Of a DNA stretch of 8,977 bases, positions 5,404-8,977 are shown one piece after another. A program made the translations under genes and the position numbers. Origin of the DNA: an uncultured Marvinbryantia sp. GTDB taxonomy: Bacteria > Bacillota > Clostridia > Lachnospirales > Lachnospiraceae. The stretch spans positions 1 to 8,977 of the forward strand of contig CAKRON010000102.1 of the NCBI GenBank assembly GCA_934373455.1. The letters are read 5' to 3'. The notes under the pieces are model-generated. The model ran no database searches, had not been told where the DNA came from, and saw nothing but the letters and a program-made list of their open reading frames with translations. Position 1 is the stretch's first letter; each line of letters starts with the position of its first letter.

Positions 5404-7101
5404 TCAGGTAGAACTTTTCTTGCTCACCAAACGATAGACCGGCCAGCGTCCGTTATCCTGCAGCTTTTCTGCTTCAACGTTTTCATCATAGTATTCCCTG
5501 ATATACTGCAGTGTCAAGTCAATTTTATGATCTACTAGGTATACATGTTCCTTATTAATCAGATCGCGGTATGGATTTTCTATATTGTACTCTGCCAGTT
5601 TTGCTTTCCAGATCGGATTTTCCATCTCCCATCCGCCGTACCAAATCACATTCTCAAAAGTTCCCTGAGGGATGCTATCTAACATATCATAAAAAGTATA
5701 GGATATCGTCTCGATCTTCGCCAGATATAATCCATCCGGATCTATCGCCCGAACATCCTCATACAACCCCTGAAGATATCTCTGATCAATACTCTGTTGT
5801 TTTGTAAACACTCTCCAGTGACCTTTCCAGTCTCTCTGATTGACAATCAAAAGTCCCATTACTGCAACGAATGCTGCTTTTTTACTGATCTGAATCTTCT
5901 TTTTTTGGTAAAACCAGATCGCAGTCAGAGAAATCGCAAACCACAAAGCAGCTTCTACTCTGTTCTTAAGGTAACGTCCGGAATAATACAAATAAAAATC
6001 AATCATTCCCATTGCCAGAATTTCATAAGCCACAACGATCCAGACTTTTTTGTTCTTTTCTCCCCAGAACAACCATAAAAAGGCAACCATCAGGAAACAG
6101 AAGAAAACCGTCATACCGGAATATCCAATCGGATATTCTTTCAGAAAATTGATGACCAGTGCTTTACTTAGCGTATTTTTCGGTCTGAGCGCATCCAGTT
6201 TTTCCAAAGTCTCCAGTGAGAACACGTCCGGATCTCCAAAATTCAATCCTTCCTCCAATATACTGTATGCTGTCTTCGTGATTCCAAGCTCGTCATACAA
6301 TGCTTTATTTTCTTCGTAATCCGGTCTGCTGTAATCTGTCAGATCACTTCTGCAGTTATTATACTTCATGAAAGCGTCCCACTTAGAATCTGAGGCATAA
6401 ATATGTTGATCAAACAATTCTGCGCCAACCATCAACGCCCCCATGACAATAAAACTGCTAAAAAGAAGTATCAGTTTCTTCTTCATCTGTGCACCCCAGC
6501 GTCTGGCATCCAGAAGAAAATAAATTCCGATTCCTGCCATCAGGATACAACAGATTGCAGTTTCTTCAAAACGATACAGCGAACCGGTAAAGCCCAGCAG
6601 GATTCCCCATAAAATTCCATACCATCGGGTCTTTTCCTTCTCTATTTCATAGTACAGAATCAGCGCTCCTGCAGCCAGCATTACACCTGCTGTCTTACTA
6701 TACTGCATCCGGATATAACATTCATATCCAAAATAAATCAGCAGTATACTGCTCATCAGCATCGCCTGTTCACTTTTCAGCTTCTGAAATATGACATAAG
6801 TGACTGTGGAAAATGCTACCAGTAAAAATGCATACTGCAAAATCGGATACCACGGGATCACACCATGCCCTATACGGTAAAAAGCAGTATACAGTAATCC
6901 CATTAAATAGTTCTGGCAGATTACATGAGCATTTCCTATTCCCCATGAGCCATTCGCAATCATTGACACGCTGATATCATCATTCGTCTCATATCCCGGT
7001 TTTAAAAACAACAGCATCACTGCCAGTATCACAATATTTAAAAGGCAGGCAAACCAGACGGTTCCGGTCTGCCTGTCCAGCCATTTTTTAAATTTTTTCA
7101 C
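5404..7101 (-). CDS. Polytopic membrane protein, GT-C glycosyltransferase-like, paralogue B
   Basis: This 565-residue protein was not matched to a named family by reading. After a short basic start it has a first membrane helix (about 14-34), then an outer loop with YETNDDIS (N40-D41-D42). An acidic pair in the first extracytoplasmic loop is the usual catalytic signature of GT-C lipid-linked-sugar glycosyltransferases. Further helices lie near 82-105, 112-128, 136-152, 160-176, 180-197 and 209-228. A large outer loop follows (about 229-325, with YASDSKWDAF and RSDLTDYS), then helices at 328-346, 353-373, 383-398 and 405-420, and a C-terminal domain (421-565, with IWYGGWEMENPIW). Start is GTG at 7099-7101, with AGAGGAAG 6 nt upstream; paralogue A aligns from the same residue. 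Stop is 22 nt before the HD-domain gene. A role in cell-surface polysaccharide or glycolipid assembly is inferred from topology and motif only. Confidence 0.82.
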   Translation of the reverse strand: MKKFKKWLDRQTGTVWFACLLNIVILAVMLLFLKPGYETNDDISVSMIANGSWGIGNAHVICQNYLMGLLYTAFYRIGHGVIPWYPILQYAFLLVAFSTVTYVIFQKLKSEQAMLMSSILLIYFGYECYIRMQYSKTAGVMLAAGALILYYEIEKEKTRWYGILWGILLGFTGSLYRFEETAICCILMAGIGIYFLLDARRWGAQMKKKLILLFSSFIVMGALMVGAELFDQHIYASDSKWDAFMKYNNCRSDLTDYSRPDYEENKALYDELGITKTAYSILEEGLNFGDPDVFSLETLEKLDALRPKNTLSKALVINFLKEYPIGYSGMTVFFCFLMVAFLWLFWGEKNKKVWIVVAYEILAMGMIDFYLYYSGRYLKNRVEAALWFAISLTAIWFYQKKKIQISKKAAFVAVMGLLIVNQRDWKGHWRVFTKQQSIDQRYLQGLYEDVRAIDPDGLYLAKIETISYTFYDMLDSIPQGTFENVIWYGGWEMENPIWKAKLAEYNIENPYRDLINKEHVYLVDHKIDLTLQYIREYYDENVEAEKLQDNGRWPVYRLVSKKSST

Positions 7102-7107
7102 CTTTTA

Positions 7108-7115
7108 CTTCCTCT
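7108..7115 (-). promoter_or_regulatory. Ribosome binding site for the GTG start of paralogue B
   Basis: AGAGGAAG lies 6 nt upstream of GTG 7099-7101, in the 25-nt gap after the paralogue A stop codon. No ATG in frame is nearby, and the encoded KKFKKW start lines up with KKLEQW of paralogue A, so the GTG start is well supported. Confidence 0.75.
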
Positions 7116-7126
7116 CAGCTAATTAT

Positions 7127-8815
7127 TCAGGACTTTGTCTTGATCCGATATACTTTCAGATAAGTTGATTTTTTTACCAGTTCTGCTTCTACATCTTTCT
7201 GATAGTATTCTTTGATATATTTCAATGTAAGATCAATCTTATCATCTACAATATATACATGTTCCTGATCAATCAGATCCCGATACGGATTTGTCACATG
7301 ATACTCAGCCATCTTATCTACCCACAGTGGATTTCCCATTTCCCATCCGCCATACCAGACCACATTCTCAAATGTTCCTTCCGGAACCGGTGAAAACATT
7401 CCATATCCGGTATACGTAATGGTTCCAAGCTTGGCAAGGTACAACCCCTCCGGATCCACACTGACAATGTCCTCAAATCCTTCTCTTAAATACTTCTGAT
7501 CACGTACTTCCTGTTCTGATAAGCCTCTCCATCTGCTCTTCCAGGTACTCTGATTCGCTATCAAAAGACATCCCAGTGCTATCAACACCAGCTGTCTGTT
7601 CAGATGCATCTTTGCGGAATCCAAAAACCATATCACAACAAGGGATATTGCAAACCACATTCCTACTTCTACCCGGTTCTCCAGATAACGTCCTTCATAA
7701 TAAAGATAGAAATCAATCAGACCCATAGCCAGGATCTCATAGGCAACCACCAGCCATACCTGCTTCTCTGATTTCCTCCAGAACAGCCATAAGAAAGCCA
7801 ACAATAAAAATCCCAGAAAGACGGTTATCTTCACATATCCAACCGGAAATTCCTTCAGGTAATTTTCTGCCAAAGCTCTGCTTAACTGATTTCTCGGACG
7901 CATTTCGTCCATCTTTTTTAATGTATCCAGAGAATATACATCCGGATCATAGAAGTTCAGACCGCTTCGGAAAATACGATAAGCTGTTTTCGTAATTCCC
8001 AGTTCTTTATAAGCTTCCTCATAGTCGTCGTAAGACGGCATACTATAATCTGTAAGATTGCTCCGATATTCATTGTACTGCATATATGCATTCCATCGGG
8101 AATCCGAAGCATACAGATGCTGATCCATCAGTTCACATCCAACCATCAGTCCGCCTGTAATACCAAAAACTGCAAATAATGTCAGCAGCTTTTTCGGCAT
8201 CTGTGCTCCCCACTGTTTTGCTGTAATGAGTAAATAGAATCCGATTCCTGCCATTAATACGCAGCAGACAGCTGCTTCTTCAAAGCGATACAGGGATCCG
8301 AATACTGCAAGAAAACATCCCCAGATGACTGCTGGTACCGATGTCTTTTCTTTCTCGATCTCATAAAACAGCAAAAATACGCCGGCACCCAGTAGAATGC
8401 CTGCAGTCTTAGTGTACTGCATCCGGATATAACATTCATATCCAAAATAGATCAAAAGGATTCCATTTACCAAAAATGCCCCATGTTTTTCTATTCGTCT
8501 GAAAATCACGACCGTCACTGTTGTCAAAGCTGCAAATGCAAGTACGAACTGTATCAGCGCATACCATGGAATCATTCCATTACCAATACTGTAGAGTGCT
8601 GTGTACAATATACCCAGCAAATAGTTTTGACAGATTACATGAATATCCCGCACTCCCCATGCCCCATTAACAATCATGGATATGCTGATATCATCATTTG
8701 TTTCATACGCTGGTCGGAGCAGTATCAGCATTACTGCCAGTACCAGTACATTTAAAAAACAGGCAAACCAGATGGTCCTGGTCTGCCTGTCCATCCATTG
8801 TTCCAATTTCTTCAT
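7127..8815 (-). CDS. Polytopic membrane protein, GT-C glycosyltransferase-like, paralogue A
   Basis: This 562-residue protein is a tandem duplicate of the next gene. The two align without a gap over residues 1-550, and I count about 332 identities (60%). The same plan is seen: helix 1 (about 14-34), outer loop with YETNDDIS (N40-D41-D42), eight to ten more helices, a long outer loop (about 229-325) and a C-terminal domain from about 421 with VWYGGWEMGNPLW. Blocks shared almost word for word are LIYFGYECYIRMQY (121-134), GSLYRFEE (173-180), QHLYASDS and ILAMGLIDFYLYY (361-373); they may form the active site or core. The start at 8813-8815 is chosen over an ATG 16 codons upstream because AAAGGG lies 6 nt before it and its N-terminus aligns with paralogue B. 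It is first in the four-gene operon. A surface-glycan glycosyltransferase role is inferred, and the substrate is unknown. Confidence 0.82.
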   Translation of the reverse strand: MKKLEQWMDRQTRTIWFACFLNVLVLAVMLILLRPAYETNDDISISMIVNGAWGVRDIHVICQNYLLGILYTALYSIGNGMIPWYALIQFVLAFAALTTVTVVIFRRIEKHGAFLVNGILLIYFGYECYIRMQYTKTAGILLGAGVFLLFYEIEKEKTSVPAVIWGCFLAVFGSLYRFEEAAVCCVLMAGIGFYLLITAKQWGAQMPKKLLTLFAVFGITGGLMVGCELMDQHLYASDSRWNAYMQYNEYRSNLTDYSMPSYDDYEEAYKELGITKTAYRIFRSGLNFYDPDVYSLDTLKKMDEMRPRNQLSRALAENYLKEFPVGYVKITVFLGFLLLAFLWLFWRKSEKQVWLVVAYEILAMGLIDFYLYYEGRYLENRVEVGMWFAISLVVIWFLDSAKMHLNRQLVLIALGCLLIANQSTWKSRWRGLSEQEVRDQKYLREGFEDIVSVDPEGLYLAKLGTITYTGYGMFSPVPEGTFENVVWYGGWEMGNPLWVDKMAEYHVTNPYRDLIDQEHVYIVDDKIDLTLKYIKEYYQKDVEAELVKKSTYLKVYRIKTKS

Positions 8816-8821
8816 ACTTTT

Positions 8822-8827
8822 CCCTTT
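8822..8827 (-). promoter_or_regulatory. Ribosome binding site that fixes the paralogue A start
   Basis: AAAGGG stands 6 nt before ATG 8813-8815. The alternative in-frame ATG at 8861-8863 has no purine-rich site before it and would overlap the predicted -10 box, so the shorter protein is preferred. Confidence 0.65.
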
Positions 8828-8858
8828 TCTTTTTTCTTTACCGCGGTTTCCGCTTATC

Positions 8859-8887
8859 ATCATATCTGTTTTCAGGGAAAATTACAA
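8859..8887 (-). promoter_or_regulatory. Candidate promoter of the right-hand operon
   Basis: On the minus strand TTGTAA (8882-8887) and TATGAT (8859-8864) are 17 bp apart. The -35 box overlaps the last codon and stop of the upstream GGDEF gene. Transcription would start near 8852, giving a leader of about 37 nt. The four genes may also be read through from the GGDEF gene, as no terminator separates them. Confidence 0.4.
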
Positions 8888-8977
8888 CTCATTATTTTTC
8901 TTTTTTATGGATAATCTCCTGCTTTTTTTTGCTTCATAGAGCGCCTGATCTGCAAATAAAGTTGCCATCTGCAAATC
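8882..8977 (-). CDS. GGDEF-domain protein (diguanylate cyclase), C-terminal end only
   Basis: Only the last 31 codons are in the window, in an open frame reaching the right edge. They contain FADQALYEAKKSRR (residues 8-21 of the fragment), the conserved last helix of GGDEF domains, usually of the form ADxALYxAKxxGRN. A basic tail (LSIKKKNNEL) follows and then TAA. GGDEF proteins make cyclic di-GMP; the catalytic motif and any sensor domain lie outside the window, so activity cannot be judged. The stop codon is 66 nt before the paralogue A start on the same strand. Confidence 0.7.
   Translation of the reverse strand, partial: DLQMATLFADQALYEAKKSRRLSIKKKNNEL

Noticed and set aside
8842..8855. 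Small GCGG-AAA-CCGC hairpin before paralogue A
   Set aside because: The stem is only 4 bp, and there is no T-tract on either strand, so it is not a credible terminator.
8816..8863. Sixteen-codon N-terminal extension of paralogue A
   Set aside because: It has no counterpart in paralogue B, lacks a ribosome site, and overlaps the predicted promoter -10 and transcription start.
1..8977. CRISPR array, tRNA or rRNA, insertion sequence, phage genes
   Set aside because: No regularly spaced repeats, tRNA-like cloverleaf, rRNA segment, transposase or integrase motif was found on either strand.

Overview
This window looks like chromosomal DNA of a low-GC Gram-positive gut-type Clostridium relative, probably Lachnospiraceae. 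The grounds are codon and base composition, AGGAGG-type ribosome sites, a DppA/OppA-type binding protein, an SdpR/SdpI pair, and tightly packed operons with short gaps. The species cannot be fixed from sequence reading alone.

Left part (1-2295, minus strand): an oligopeptide/dipeptide-type ABC importer operon. The binding protein gene (754-2295) comes first. A strong rho-independent terminator follows (712-735), then an OppD/DppD-like ATPase gene that runs off the left edge. The terminator between the two genes should let far more binding protein than ATPase be made.

Centre (2296-3693): a divergent intergenic region with two kinds of dyad, then a plus-strand sdpR-sdpI pair. SdpR is a small ArsR-type repressor without metal-binding cysteines. 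SdpI is a DUF1648/SdpI membrane protein of the immunity type. Two near-identical 20-bp palindromes bracket the sdpR promoter and are the obvious autorepression operators. No toxin genes (sdpABC) are visible. The 221-bp convergent gap after sdpI holds a plus-strand terminator for sdpRI. It also holds a minus-strand promoter, hairpin and terminator set that could encode a roughly 106-nt small RNA.

Right part (3694-8815, minus strand): a four-gene operon with gaps of 14 to 25 nt. Its order is two tandem paralogous polytopic membrane proteins (562 and 565 aa, about 60% identical by hand count, gap-free over 550 residues), an HD-domain phosphohydrolase-like protein, and an RlmI-type 23S rRNA cytosine methyltransferase. 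The membrane proteins have a GT-C-glycosyltransferase-like layout, with an acidic NDD motif in the first outer loop, and are the least understood genes here. At the right edge the last 31 codons of a GGDEF (diguanylate cyclase) gene enter on the same strand, and a candidate promoter for the operon overlaps its stop codon.

No tRNA, rRNA, CRISPR array, transposase or prophage gene was seen. The most interesting items are the duplicated GT-C-like pair, the paired SdpR operators, and the possible small RNA between sdpI and rlmI.
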